Shown: positions 11,301-22,557, counted from the stretch's first letter. The stretch is 64,000 nucleotides of DNA from Actinomycetota bacterium (GCA_020161315.1 JAIUOH010000012.1:1-64000); one strand, 5' to 3'. Numbers and translations are program-made. The notes: a model not told the origin generated them from the sequence alone.

Positions 11301-14223
11301 GCAGGTCGCTGCGTCTGCCAGCGCTCAGCGCGGCACAAAGCTCGTGCACTACACAGTTCGTGATTCCTTTGGCGGGCAAGCCGCAGGCACTTTGCGAATC
11401 ATCGTCACCGATCCTGACTCCGGCGGAAGCGCGCCGGTCGTGTATAGCGATTACGTGCGTTTGGCGCGTGGCGCAGCCGACGCCGCAACCGTGCGCCCCC
11501 TTGACAACGATCTTGATCCCTCAGGGGGCAGCCTGAAGCTCGTGTCGGTGGTGCCAAACGTTCCCGGTGGCGAGGAGTCGCCCGATTATGAAGCGCTCAT
11601 GAGTCGCCTCGACCTTGGCGAAATGAAGAGCGGCATTGTGCGAGTCAAGGGGAGCGATGAGCTTGGCACCGTCTCGTTCAAGTACACCGTGCGATCGAGC
11701 GAGACCAAGAGCACCGCAGACGGTCTCATCGTGGTTCAGGTGTCTGAGCGCATCGGCCAGCAGGCTCCTGCGATCACCGACACCGTGCTCTCGGTTCGTG
11801 ACCGCGCAGACTTCGAAAAATCGGGCGTAGACGTCGTGACCGATCGCGTGCGCTGGGCGAGCGGCGATATCTCGACGCTCAAGCTCTCGCTGTGGGGGAG
11901 CGCCGCATCACGCTACCGGGTGAACGGCTCGTCGATTGTGGGCAGCTACCTTGCCGAGGGTGACCTGGTGCCGTTCCGCCTGTCGGGAACAGACGTGACC
12001 GGGGCAGAGGTCGAATCGTTTGGGTTCCTGGTGGTACCGCCGCTCGATGAGCTTCGGCTCTCGCTGAAGTCGAATGCAGCTGCTATCAGCGTCGCGGAGA
12101 GCAAGAGCGTTGACGTTAACATTGCCGACATGCTCGACCTGGGCCCCGGTGACAAGGTTGAGCTAGATCAGGCAAAGTTCACCACGCAACGCCAGCAGGC
12201 CAGCTGCGAGGCAACCGGCACGACCACGCTGAAGTACAGCGCTGGCAAGGAGGCCCCCTGGGCCGATACCTGCACTGTCCGAGTGCGTCTTACTGAGCAG
12301 CGCACCTACACCCTGCTGCCGGTCAGCGTGAATATTGTGCCCGATGAACCGGTAGTGCAGCTCAACCCGCTGACGCGTACCATCGCTCCCGGAGCCGCCG
12401 AATCTGTGAACCTCGGCGACATGGTGCAGTGGCAGGGCGGTCGCGAGGGTGACGCAGGCAAGCTGCGCTGGCAGGTTTCTGGTGGCGCCGCGGGCTTTGA
12501 GATCACGAGTTCTGGCGCGCAGGTGCAGGCAACTGCGCGCGCTGATGCGACACCCGGCTCGCAGTCGGTGTTGACCGTTTCAGTCGATGGCTCAGGCGAA
12601 AGCCAATCACTGTTGACGCTGCGGGTGGGCGAGGCCGCGGTTGATGCACCTCGCGGTGGCACAGTCTCGCTGAACTGCACCGTTGGCTCCTCGTGCACGG
12701 CACCACTCATTGGCATCGGCGGCGAGCACGACCCCTTCGCGGGCAAGAGCGGAGGCGGCCTGCATCTCGTATCAGTTGACGGTGGCGGGTGCCAGTTCGG
12801 CACGCTGCAGGCGGCCGGCGAGTCGGTGAGTGTGAGCTGGGCAGACAACCGCGGCCCCGGTGGTCGCTGCACCGCAACCTTTACCGTGCGCGATGCGCAG
12901 AATCGCACCGGCACCGGCACAATTGAACTTGATGCGCAGGGCGTTCCGAGGGCGCCCGTCGGCATCACCCCCGTGAGCGCAAATGAGAGCAGTGTCGTGC
13001 TTTCGGTGGCGCTCAGCAGCGTGGCCTCCCACCCTGACGTGAGCGGTGTCGAACTGCTCGCGGGTGGCAGCCCAGTCGGCAGTTGCGCACTCGGCGGCGG
13101 CCAGGCGACTTGCACGGTGAGCGGGTTAACGCCGGGGCAGCGCCAGACCTACACGGCGCGTGCGGTGAACGCTATCGGGCCGTCTGACCCGACCGGCAAC
13201 GGTGTCGAAACCTGGGCATACAAGCCGCCAGCCGCTCCGGCCGTGAGCGCGAGCACCGAGAAGTGGCCAGAGAACACGGACCCCGCTCAAGGGCGCGTGC
13301 GCATTGAAGTGGGCCCAAGCTCGGCCGCTACCCGCGTGCTCATGATTGATGGCGCGCAGACGGCAATGAGCGGCGATAACCTGTACGTGGTTTCGGCAGG
13401 AGCGCACACCGTGAGCGCAATGTCGGTCGACAATCCAGGAATGATACCCCCGGGGTACACCGGAAGCGACGGCGGGCAAGGATCTGCTGGTGATGGGGTG
13501 CCTGTTGACGCAATCGGGGCACCGATTGCGGGCACTGCAGCACTGACTCTCTCTGGGCCAAACCGCACAAAGTGGGAGATCACGACCGCCGGCTGGAACC
13601 AGAACGGTGGCGACGCGCTCACCTATCACTTCGGCGAGGGCCATTTCACTGGCAACAATACAAGTGGCACACGCAACGGCGGTGGGCTGACTCAGCATGA
13701 GACCTACAGTGCATCAGTAACCGCATCGAACTCGTATGGCATCACGGGAATCGCTACGACGAACTCCGAAACGGCGGGCAATCAGCTGCCGCGCATCGAC
13801 GGTACCTATGCGGTGAACGTGACCCCAGACGTTACGGGGTGGAACGCCGTCTACAGCGCGGGTGCTCCTAACTACACGCCATCGCCCACCGGCACCGTGA
13901 ATTTCGGTGGCGTCGGGCCGGGCAACCCAACAGGCACGGTAACTCAGTGTGCGGCCAATGGTGCGAATTGTTCGCCGGCTGGCGGGGTGACCCCTGCTGG
14001 GTTGGAGCCTTTCCAGATGGTGCTCAATGCCTGCCTTCCATGGGACGGCACGACCCCGCCAGACGTGTCCGCAGTGAACGTGAGCACTCTCGGAGCTGCC
14101 GGCGGTGCGTACACCTTTGTCGCAGATACGCTGACAAAGAACCTCACCGTGAATTGGGGTGGCACACGCGGCAACATCACATTCGCTGCTGGCGTGTGCG
14201 ATCCGCCCCCACCCGGCCCTTAG
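8299..14223 (+). CDS. Giant membrane-anchored Ig-like / Fn3 repeat protein
   Basis: 1974 residues from the ATG at 8299; a GTG at 8290 in the same frame is possible, but the ATGA overlap favours 8299. A basic N-terminus and one transmembrane helix (about residues 14-34) place the rest outside the cell. After an acidic linker and a propeller-like region (about 130-440) come repeated cadherin/bacterial-Ig-like beta domains with signatures such as LPVLLNDFDPNRKDVLTVVG, VDIPVLDNDVSPPGERLVL and VRPLDNDLDPSGG. Fibronectin-III-like segments (PRAPVGITPVSANESSVVLS) and a Gly/Asn/Thr-rich tail follow. There is no sortase motif. Homologues, as I recall, sit beside kinase and MoxR genes in many Microbacteriaceae. 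Probable role is cell-surface structure or adhesion; the ligand is unknown. Confidence 0.88.
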   Translation: MKPVRQKAPGSSRRRLIAGIAGGVSAALVVTLAVVANGFDSRETPREDPSVWVERMAGQYARVNTDTAEIDTVRVAESPSGVVQAGEVGLLLTQGYGRAHTIDATAPTDIHDEGVEDQPAQEAGGENAPAPSADSPKQSPQAEDTGKTDEGAAAMRTPDGTRQVIAAADRVLFFTQGGEVYLSAASAAAPGGSASLGVPELLDPLAEERAKAASEGGEEEAAQYLANAAAIDEQGNVAVFSQAEQSIRWFDAVTGDWVGGLESVPADVPAEGVQLAIVGEAWVLFDPETGKLWRKGVGGASTLDVVGSAQLQGSTAVEAEALVADEDGLWQIDDAGKADRVQTASGIAAQPRYVGGKAVAAWVGSTGGQLWTEENGEIELTLDDSVEDFSNPELEVRTNGSRALLVERRTGMMWTVPDGKLIPVEQWSLVDPPKQESGTVVTQDVTEQEPPVASPDAFGVRAGEPALLPVLLNDFDPNRKDVLTVVGEGLGDGIDASFGSVTMLSDGQGLVVQPSEGATGSTSFSYRITDGINVSAPATVTLTVASESVNTGPQWCPVEGCQREWPSPEVAPGGTLILPILEGWVDPEGDPMMLSAATVVNAEDPIRALVTADGRLAVRHSDPNAPSADSTVRVTLVDSRGEATERDLRVRVRTGAAIEFAPIATTAKVGEATVVRPLERVTGGSGSFEIVDATVQLGGVTAVANAGAGTVELTATAPGNAIVNVTVRDTVTSQETSGIIRITAVESRATFAVPPLRAFVRPLADSTVDVLAAVPGANSRALTVRSATVRDGQLRADVIEHSSVRISGSTPDGQPGRIGSVDVMIAENELASQGRLTVFQVGETGAGAIAVADSASVRAGSVVDIPVLDNDVSPPGERLVLHPEIGAPGVEGELAFASGSRVRYLAPKEPGVYTLSYTTYGASSPEQSDVGQVRVTVLATGSNRDPQPATVTVRVAPGEMVKTSIPLSSVDPDGDRVRLVAVDAPEDPQLSTSILARSNSVQVAASASAQRGTKLVHYTVRDSFGGQAAGTLRIIVTDPDSGGSAPVVYSDYVRLARGAADAATVRPLDNDLDPSGGSLKLVSVVPNVPGGEESPDYEALMSRLDLGEMKSGIVRVKGSDELGTVSFKYTVRSSETKSTADGLIVVQVSERIGQQAPAITDTVLSVRDRADFEKSGVDVVTDRVRWASGDISTLKLSLWGSAASRYRVNGSSIVGSYLAEGDLVPFRLSGTDVTGAEVESFGFLVVPPLDELRLSLKSNAAAISVAESKSVDVNIADMLDLGPGDKVELDQAKFTTQRQQASCEATGTTTLKYSAGKEAPWADTCTVRVRLTEQRTYTLLPVSVNIVPDEPVVQLNPLTRTIAPGAAESVNLGDMVQWQGGREGDAGKLRWQVSGGAAGFEITSSGAQVQATARADATPGSQSVLTVSVDGSGESQSLLTLRVGEAAVDAPRGGTVSLNCTVGSSCTAPLIGIGGEHDPFAGKSGGGLHLVSVDGGGCQFGTLQAAGESVSVSWADNRGPGGRCTATFTVRDAQNRTGTGTIELDAQGVPRAPVGITPVSANESSVVLSVALSSVASHPDVSGVELLAGGSPVGSCALGGGQATCTVSGLTPGQRQTYTARAVNAIGPSDPTGNGVETWAYKPPAAPAVSASTEKWPENTDPAQGRVRIEVGPSSAATRVLMIDGAQTAMSGDNLYVVSAGAHTVSAMSVDNPGMIPPGYTGSDGGQGSAGDGVPVDAIGAPIAGTAALTLSGPNRTKWEITTAGWNQNGGDALTYHFGEGHFTGNNTSGTRNGGGLTQHETYSASVTASNSYGITGIATTNSETAGNQLPRIDGTYAVNVTPDVTGWNAVYSAGAPNYTPSPTGTVNFGGVGPGNPTGTVTQCAANGANCSPAGGVTPAGLEPFQMVLNACLPWDGTTPPDVSAVNVSTLGAAGGAYTFVADTLTKNLTVNWGGTRGNITFAAGVCDPPPPGP

Positions 14224-14235
14224 ACCCCAGACTCA

Positions 14236-14249
14236 GCGGCTGTTGCCGC
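14236..14249 (+). terminator. Small intercistronic hairpin
   Basis: GCGGC-TGTT-GCCGC, a 5-bp stem 12 bp after the Ig-repeat gene and before moxR, with no U-tract. It may reduce expression of, or stabilise, parts of the operon; it is too weak to be called a full terminator. Confidence 0.25.
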
Positions 14250-14294
14250 GCTCATTCACTTACCAACGCTGACCATCGAAAAGGAAACCGCCAT

Positions 14295-15290
14295 ATGAGC
14301 ACTCAGCAGTCACCTGCGCAGCCCGAACCGCTCAGCGACGAGCGCGCGATGTGGGCCGGAGAGACCCTGCGCACCACTGCAGACGGCATGGAACAGGTTA
14401 TTCACGGCAAACGCCGGGTGATTGAGCTGGTGCTCGCCACCCAGGTTGCGGGCGGGCATGTGCTGCTTGAGGACGTGCCCGGCACGGGCAAGACCGCCCT
14501 TGCGCGCACGCTCGCGCAGGTGATTCAGGGATCCTCGTCGCGAGTTCAGTTCACCCCCGACCTGCTCCCTGGCGACGTGACCGGTATCACGGTCTTCGAC
14601 CAGCGACAGGGCATCTTCGAGTTTCACGCGGGCCCGATTTTTGCGAACGTCGTGCTCGCAGATGAGATCAACCGCGCGAGCCCGAAGACCCAGTCTGCAC
14701 TGCTCGAGGTGATGGAAGAGCACCAGGTGACGGTCGACGGAAAGACGCACCCGGTCGGCAGCCCCTTCATGGTGATCGCGACGCAGAACCCGGTAGAGCA
14801 GGCGGGAACATACCGTCTGCCTGAGGCGCAGCTCGACCGGTTCATGGTGAAGACGAGTATTGGCTACCCTGACGAGATGGCGATGCGTCGCATTCTGCAG
14901 CAACAGCAGGCCTCATCTGTGCAGGTGCAGCCCATCATGAACACCGGCAGCCTCGTGCAACTGCAAGACTTTGCAAGACAGGTCTACGTGAGCCCGCTCA
15001 TCGTCGACTACATCACGCGACTGGTTGAGGCGAGCCGAGCAGCGGCAGACGTGCGCCTCGGCGCGAGCGTTCGCGGCGCGCTTGCGCTGCAGCGCATGGC
15101 CACTGCTTGGGCACTTGTGCAGGGGCGCGCGTACGTCGTGCCCGATGACGTGCGAAACCTTGCAATCTCTGTGCTTGCGCACCGCCTTGTGCTCGAGCCT
15201 GAGGCGGAGTTTGACGGAGTGACCGCCGAACAGGTTGTTGGGCAGCTGCTGCTTGACGTTCCCGAGCCACAGGAGAACGGCACCGCGTGA
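14295..15290 (+). CDS. MoxR family AAA+ ATPase
   Basis: 331 residues. MoxR-type chaperone ATPase with Walker A VPGTGKTA (about 61-68), Walker B VVLADEI (119-125, D123/E124), the sensor region ATQNPVEQAGTYRLPEAQLDRF, and a C-terminal lid. The ATG at 14295 is chosen because GAAAAGGAAACCGCC gives a clear ribosome-binding site and family homology starts there; an open frame extends upstream but only overlaps the preceding gene. MoxR proteins commonly work with an adjacent DUF58 protein, to which this gene is joined by a GTGA overlap. It is likely to remodel or mature proteins of this envelope locus. Confidence 0.95.
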   Translation: MSTQQSPAQPEPLSDERAMWAGETLRTTADGMEQVIHGKRRVIELVLATQVAGGHVLLEDVPGTGKTALARTLAQVIQGSSSRVQFTPDLLPGDVTGITVFDQRQGIFEFHAGPIFANVVLADEINRASPKTQSALLEVMEEHQVTVDGKTHPVGSPFMVIATQNPVEQAGTYRLPEAQLDRFMVKTSIGYPDEMAMRRILQQQQASSVQVQPIMNTGSLVQLQDFARQVYVSPLIVDYITRLVEASRAAADVRLGASVRGALALQRMATAWALVQGRAYVVPDDVRNLAISVLAHRLVLEPEAEFDGVTAEQVVGQLLLDVPEPQENGTA

Positions 15291-16672
15291 ACGCTGAACG
15301 CACGCAGAGCCGCCGGTTGACACGCACCGGTACGCTCGGCGGTACAGGCACGCGTGGGCTTTCGCGTACCCGCACGCGGACCATGAGCGCCACCACGGTG
15401 GCCGGTGGTGCGAGGGCCTATCGCCGCGCACGGATGCGACGCTGGTGGCGGCGAACCTGGCGGCGCGTCAGTGCGCGCACGAGGTCGATGACCAGGGCGA
15501 TCACTCCGCTCGGGTGGTTCGTGTTTGCGATTGGTGCGGCCAGCGTGGTTGCTGGTCTGTGGGGCTCGTGGATCGAGGCCTGGTTTGTCGCGGTGGTTTG
15601 CGCGCTCGTGCTGCTTATCGCATTGCCCTTCCTGCTCGGGTCGCGCGCGTACCGCACGAGTCTTGGGCTGAATCGCAAGAACGTCATCGCTGGTGATGAT
15701 GTGCTGCTCACCGTTGAAGTGCAAAACACGGCCGCACGGCCACAACTGCCTGCGGTGATTGAGCTGCCTGTTGGTGACGCGCTTCGCGAGCTTACCGTTC
15801 CGCTGCTTGGCCCTCACCACGGAGTCACCCTGCCCGTCACGGTGCCCACCGAACGCCGCGGCGTCATTAACGTGGGTCCGCTGACGGTTGCTCGACAGGA
15901 TCCGCTCGGCATGCTGCGCAGGGAGATGACCTGGCGAGACGTGCATCGTGTGCATGTGCACCCAAAAACAGTGCTGCTGCCGCCGAATTCGGCAGGACTT
16001 GTGCGAGACCTCGAGGGGCAGGCCTCTCGCAGGCTCACCGATAGCGATCTCTCGTTTCACGCGGTGCGTGAGTACGTGCCTGGCGACGCGATGCGTCACA
16101 TTCACTGGAAGAGCACGGCAAAGACCGGCCAGCTCATGGTGCGGCAGTACGAAGAGTCACAGACGGCTCGGCTCGCGGTGCTCTTCGACGCGCGTCGCGA
16201 AGAGTACGCGAGTGACGACGAATTTGAGCTCGGCGTCAGCATCGCCGCATCGATCTCGGTGCAGGCTGTGCGCGAGGGGCGGGAGCGATTTGTCGCTTCT
16301 GCGTGGACTCCTGGTAAACAGCGACCTAGCATTGACGGGCTCGAGGAGCTCTCGTCGCGTGACCCCGCTCGAATGCTTGACGCATGGTCAGAGCTGGGGC
16401 AAGCAACGGATGGGCAGCCGATTGAGGCGCTTGCCCGAAGCCTCGCTCATTCCGCTCGCGATCTTTCGATTGTGGTGCTGGTGACGGGGTCTGTGCCGAC
16501 GATGGATCGACTGCGGCGTGCGGCGATCTCGTTCTCGCCAGATGTGCATGTGCTCGCGATACGGGCCGAGCTGCTGGCCGATCCCGCGGCGCAGCGTGTC
16601 GACTCTTTGACGCTCGCTACGATCGGTGCGCTTGGTGACCTGCCACAGTTGATGCTTCGAGGCGCACTATGA
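15287..16672 (+). CDS. DUF58 domain membrane protein
   Basis: 461 residues with GTG start overlapping the moxR stop. An Arg-rich cytoplasmic N-terminus (about 1-70) is followed by two hydrophobic helices (about 75-125), then a beta-rich region and the DUF58 core with VREYVPGDAMRHIHWKSTAK (about 263-282), the hallmark of the family. DUF58 proteins carry a VWA-like fold and are usual partners of MoxR ATPases. The strongly basic, 25% Arg leader is longer than in many relatives, but its start is fixed by the overlap. It is coupled by ATGA to the transglutaminase-fold gene. Confidence 0.92.
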   Translation: MNAERTQSRRLTRTGTLGGTGTRGLSRTRTRTMSATTVAGGARAYRRARMRRWWRRTWRRVSARTRSMTRAITPLGWFVFAIGAASVVAGLWGSWIEAWFVAVVCALVLLIALPFLLGSRAYRTSLGLNRKNVIAGDDVLLTVEVQNTAARPQLPAVIELPVGDALRELTVPLLGPHHGVTLPVTVPTERRGVINVGPLTVARQDPLGMLRREMTWRDVHRVHVHPKTVLLPPNSAGLVRDLEGQASRRLTDSDLSFHAVREYVPGDAMRHIHWKSTAKTGQLMVRQYEESQTARLAVLFDARREEYASDDEFELGVSIAASISVQAVREGRERFVASAWTPGKQRPSIDGLEELSSRDPARMLDAWSELGQATDGQPIEALARSLAHSARDLSIVVLVTGSVPTMDRLRRAAISFSPDVHVLAIRAELLADPAAQRVDSLTLATIGALGDLPQLMLRGAL

Positions 16673-19141
16673 GCGCCCGTATGCGTTTGATCGGTATTAG
16701 CGGCGCACTTGTGATCGCCCTGACGATCGGGGTGGTGGCAGCCTGGCCGATCTATCAAAGCTGGTGGTTGCTCGTGCCCGCCGGTGTCGGTCTTGTGCTC
16801 GGAGTTTTCACCGGCAGTTTTGTGGCACAGCGATTCGGTGTGCTCGTGGCGAGCGGTGCACTCTTTGTCGGGTTTGTGCTGACGGTCGTGCCTGTCGCGG
16901 TGCCCAGCTCATTCGAGCGGATGCCGATGGGGCTCTTCCGTGGGCTGCTCGACGGAGTCGCCGCTGTTGCGCTTGGCTGGAAGCAGCTGCTCACGCTTAC
17001 GCTGCCTGTTGGCACTTATCAAGCCGTGATGGTGCCCGCTTTCTTGGTCTACCTGCTGACCGCGTTTGCGGCCACACTGATTGCGACTCGCGCGAAGCGT
17101 TTTGCTGCCCTTGCCTCATTTGCGCTCACCGCGCCGGTCGCATTTGGCACCATCTTTGGTTCTTCTGCGGTGAGTGCCCCACTTATGCTTGGTCCGTTGA
17201 AGATTGCGGCTCCTCGCGAACTTGGGTTGTGGCTGCTTGCTGCCTTGCTTGGTGCGTGCTGGGTTTGGTTTGCGGCGGGTGCCGAGCGCCGTGCGGCACT
17301 GCGACGAGGTCGCGTGCGCGGAGTGCGCAGCGCTGGTGGCCGAGCGCTCCGCGGGGTGCTGGGCGGCGCTACCGTTGTGGTCGCGCTGGGCGCTGGGCTT
17401 GCGCTTGCGCCGGTGCTCGATGCTGGCTCGAGGCAGGTGCCGCGAGATCACATTGATCCGGAGATCGTGTTGCGGGAGCGTTCGAGCCCGCTCGCGGCAT
17501 ACCGCGGGTGGAAACGTGACAGCACTCTCGACGCTCCCATCTTCACCGTCTCATCGAACGGTGCGATGCCCGGTCGCTTGCGCCTTGCCGTGCTCGATGA
17601 ATATAACGGTGTTGACTTTCACGTGAGCGCCAATGAGGCCGGCAGGTTTACGCGGTTTCCCAGTGGGCGTGGCCTGAGCGATCCGGCAACCGTGACGGTG
17701 CGGGTCGACGAGGGGTACAGCGACATCTGGGTGCCTACTTCTGGACTTGGATCGGTGCCGGTGTTTGGCGGGCAGAACGCCGATGCACTCTCAGACGCGT
17801 TCTTTGTGAACCGCACAACTGAAGCCGCGATTGCGGTTCCAGGTGGCACCTCGACCCGCGGGCTTGAACGCGGGGATAGCTTCAGGGCAACCATGGATAC
17901 CGGTGCGGATGTGCAACTGAAGGGTGACCCGGTCGCGTCAGCATCCACGATCGATCTTGAGAGTGTGCCCGAGCTCGCGGCGTGGGTGAAGGCACAAGAT
18001 CAGCCGGCGACAGCCGAGGGCCTGCTCGAGCTCATTCAGCGGCTTCGTGATCGCGGCTACCTGAGCCATTCGATCAGCACCGCCGAGGGTGAGCAACTGT
18101 GGCTTGAGCGGCTCTCTGAGCAATACGGCACCCGATTTGAATCGAGCGCGGGCGGTCATTCACTTGCTCGCATTGAGGCGCTATTCGCGCAGCTGAACAC
18201 GCAGCAACGACTCGCGGGCGAAAACCCATCGCAAGAGATGCTCGTCGCTGCGATTGGCGACGACGAGCAATTTGCGACCGCAGCTGCTCTGCTTGCGAGG
18301 GCGCTCGGTTTCGATTCGCGCGTGGTTGTCGGTGTGCGCACGAGCGATGAAGCTGAAGACGTGCAGGGCGTACCTAGTTGCGATAGCGAATGCACGGGCG
18401 AGAACGTAGCAGCTTGGGTCGAGGTGCGTGGCGCGCAATCTGAGTGGGCGCCTGTTGACGTCACCCCGCAGGTGAAGCTGCGGCCAAGCACTCTCGAAGA
18501 GGGCGAGCAACTGCCGGAGTTCGCCACGACCCCGGAAGAGCGAGACGCGAAAGAGATTGATCCGCCGCTCGGGGTCGGGGAGCGTAGCGACAACCCAGAA
18601 GATCCGAGCGACGACAACAAGGTTTCGTGGCTGCTGCCTGTGCTCAAGGCTGTTGGCTTGAGTCTCTCGGCTCTGCTGCTCTTGCTCTTGCCGTTCTTGT
18701 TCTTGCCGTTTGCCAAGCGACGTAGGGCGGGTTCGCGCCGCGCTGAACCGGTGCCTGAATTGCGTGCGCTTGGTGCCTGGCAGGAGCTCGTGGAAGGTGC
18801 CAGAGACGGCGGCGTCGAAGTGCCGGTCGGTGTGAGCCGGTCGCAGGTCGCCGATGCGATAGGCACGGCGCCGGCTCGATGGGCCGCCGAAACTGCGACG
18901 CGGGCGGTCTTCTCGGCGCAGGGTGTCTCTGCGCAAGAGGCTGACTGGATGTGGGCAGCGGTTGACGCAGATCGAGCCGAGCGAAGGGCAAAGCAGAGCC
19001 TTTGGCAGAGGCTCCGAGCGAGATATGCATTGCGCTCATACGGTGTAAATATTGTGAAGGGGCGCCCTCGTGCGGCAGAATCAGCAGAAGTGCTGAGCAG
19101 CGACGCTGGGGTGCGAAGGAAGAAGAGCAAGGAGCTCAGAG

Positions 19142-19149
<8 letters not shown>
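16669..19149 (+). CDS. DUF3488/transglutaminase-fold membrane protein, catalytic residues lost
   Basis: 826 residues. Six or more N-terminal transmembrane helices (about 1-250), a long extracytoplasmic part with a transglutaminase-like core (about 480-610), another transmembrane helix (about 650-680), and a cytoplasmic tail. In active family members the core reads G-Y-C-E-Q-F-A, H-A-W-V-E and P-V-D-P-T. Here the matching segments are GDDEQFATAAALLARALG (D532 in place of Cys), ENVAAWVEV (A581 in place of His) and WAPVDVTPQ (D597 kept). It therefore looks like a pseudo-enzyme using the fold for binding. The gene is intact and tightly overlaps both neighbours, so it is not decaying. Confidence 0.88.
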
Positions 19150-20802
<1,653 letters not shown>

Positions 20803-20806
<4 letters not shown>

Positions 20807-21615
20807 TCCTGTTCGATCAGGAGCCTCAACTGAGGTTCACGATCGCGGCACGCACCGATAGGGGAAAGCGCCGCGAGATCAACGAGGACGCTCTTTTCGC
20901 TGCCGACCCATGCTTCGTTGTCGCTGACGGCATGGGTGGGCATGAAAAGGGCGACGCTGCCAGCAAGGCTGCAATCTCGGCGTTCAGTGAGGAGTTCACA
21001 GCGCCCGGGGAGGCGACCGCTCAGCAGATTGAGCGCGCGCTCGATGAGGCCCGTGCTCGCGTGGACCAAGTCGCGGCAGGTACCCAGCGCGGTGCCGGCT
21101 GCACCCTCACGGGGGCAGTTCGGATTGCGCACCAGGGCTTGCCTCACTGGTACGTGCTCAACGTTGGTGACTCGCGGGTCTACCTGCAGCGAGGAAACAC
21201 CCTGAGGCAGCTCACGGCCGACCACTCGCTTCGTACGGAACGGATCGCCGACGGTGACCACACCGGTGCGAGCACACCACGGAACATCATCACGAGAGCA
21301 CTTGGTAGTGACGACGACCGTCACGACGCTTGGCTGTTGCCGATCGAGACAGGCTCGAGGTTGCTCATTTGCTCGGACGGACTCAGCACTGAAGTCAGCG
21401 ATGATCAGATTGAGGCCGTACTCGCTGTCGGTGGGCGAACCGAAACCGTTGTTGACGAGCTGCTGCGGCTTGCGCTCACAGCCGGTGGGCGTGACAACAT
21501 TACGCTCATAGTTGTCGATGTGGTTGCTGGTGGTATTGAAATGGCGAGCATGAGCGAGGCGCACGACGATACCGACGGTATGACGCTTGAGATAACCAGA
21601 CCGAGGTCGAGATGA
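20803..21615 (+). CDS. PP2C-family Ser/Thr protein phosphatase
   Basis: 270 residues, GTG start in a GTGA overlap with the FHA gene. It is a metal-dependent phosphatase with R-x-x-N-E-D (REINEDA, about 24-30), ADGMGGHEKGD (41-51, metal-binding Asp42), NVGDSRVYL, LLICSDGLSTEV and GGRDNITLIVVD. There is no transmembrane segment, so it is a soluble cytoplasmic enzyme similar to PstP/PrpC catalytic domains. It should remove phosphate from Thr residues set by the kinase at 7181 and thereby reset FHA binding. The next gene starts within its stop codon (ATGA). Confidence 0.95.
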
Positions 21616-22481
21616 CACAGGGTAAGTCAGAGAACCAGCACGACCCGGCAGCTGAGATCGTTGCCGATGTGTTGTCGGTTGCCGGGGTTGACGCCTCGGA
21701 AGACGCAGTTGCTGGCGAAACAGTTGTCGCGAGTCGTGAAGAGAACGATGCGGACAACCGCATGGTTATTCCGCGCGGAAAGAGTGCCGAGGTTGACGAC
21801 CGAACGATCGTGAAGCGGCTGGGCGCTGAGTTCGATGATCGCACAGTCGTTACGTCTCCCAACGAGCAAACGCCCGGCGACCATACAGTTGTGGTGAATC
21901 GACCGTTGACTGGCGATGAAGTAGACGATCACACCATCGTGGCGAACCAGCCCGAGAACGTTGGTGATGCAACAGTTGTGGTTGCCGCCCCTGCGCCCGA
22001 CAGTGGTCGACCGTCAAAGCGTGACCGTGGCAGCTTGCGTCGCGGAGAGGGATACGCTCAGCCGCCGAGCGCGTCAAACCCTGCGCCTCCGGTTGAGGAG
22101 CCAGAAAATAGGGGTCTGCTACGGCGAATCATTGGCGGCGGCCTCGACCCGAAGCGCCCGATTGCTCAGGCCCCCGGGTCGATGCCGTGGGAAGACCAGC
22201 CCTCTGGGGAGCGAGGACTCTCGCAGGGTCTGCCCGTGAGCTACGGCGCCCGATCGCAAACAGAGATGCCCCTGCACCTGGGCATTGATGAGGTGCAACG
22301 GCGTGTGGGCCCCGCCCCTGCGCCGCGCCATGTTGACGTGGTTCAGGGCCGCGAGTTGCTTCCGTCGCTGCAGCGTCGCGACAAAAAGCGGGCCCTCGTT
22401 ACTCTTGTGGTCTACGCGGGCGTTGCAGCGGCTTGTGTGTTTGGGCTCTGGGGAGTAGCGGCGATCGCTTTCGGGTGGTAG
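21612..22481 (+). CDS. Tail-anchored protein with array of D-x-T-[VI]-V motifs
   Basis: 289 residues, family not recognised. Residues 35-125 hold a series of short Thr motifs: GETVVAS (T37), DDRTIVKR (T65), DDRTVVTS (T78), GDHTVVVN (T92), DDHTIVAN (T108) and GDATVVVA (T121), plus a decayed NRMVIPRG. The region is acidic and presumably unstructured. A basic, Pro-rich middle follows, then a C-terminal transmembrane helix (about 264-288). The same motif occurs beside the FHA domain of the 19142 gene. It is reasonable to see the Thr residues as kinase targets and the array as a multivalent FHA docking tail, but this is inference. Last gene of the operon. Confidence 0.85.
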   Translation: MTQGKSENQHDPAAEIVADVLSVAGVDASEDAVAGETVVASREENDADNRMVIPRGKSAEVDDRTIVKRLGAEFDDRTVVTSPNEQTPGDHTVVVNRPLTGDEVDDHTIVANQPENVGDATVVVAAPAPDSGRPSKRDRGSLRRGEGYAQPPSASNPAPPVEEPENRGLLRRIIGGGLDPKRPIAQAPGSMPWEDQPSGERGLSQGLPVSYGARSQTEMPLHLGIDEVQRRVGPAPAPRHVDVVQGRELLPSLQRRDKKRALVTLVVYAGVAAACVFGLWGVAAIAFGW

Positions 22482-22494
22482 ATTCTCATTACGG

Positions 22495-22508
22495 TTACTG
22501 AGCAGTAA
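22495..22508 (+). promoter_or_regulatory. Candidate TetR operator (site 1)
   Basis: Perfect inverted repeat TTACTG-AG-CAGTAA, 49 bp before the SDR start. Eleven of 14 positions match the reverse strand of the site at 39140-39153, and 10 of 14 match 39217-39230, both in the control region of the leucine-type cluster. An ATTACGG also lies just upstream, as at 39139. Confidence 0.6.
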
Positions 22509-22557
22509 TCGGATGGGCCGCGGCAACTAGATTGTGGCGGCGTTCGAAGGAGAGCCA

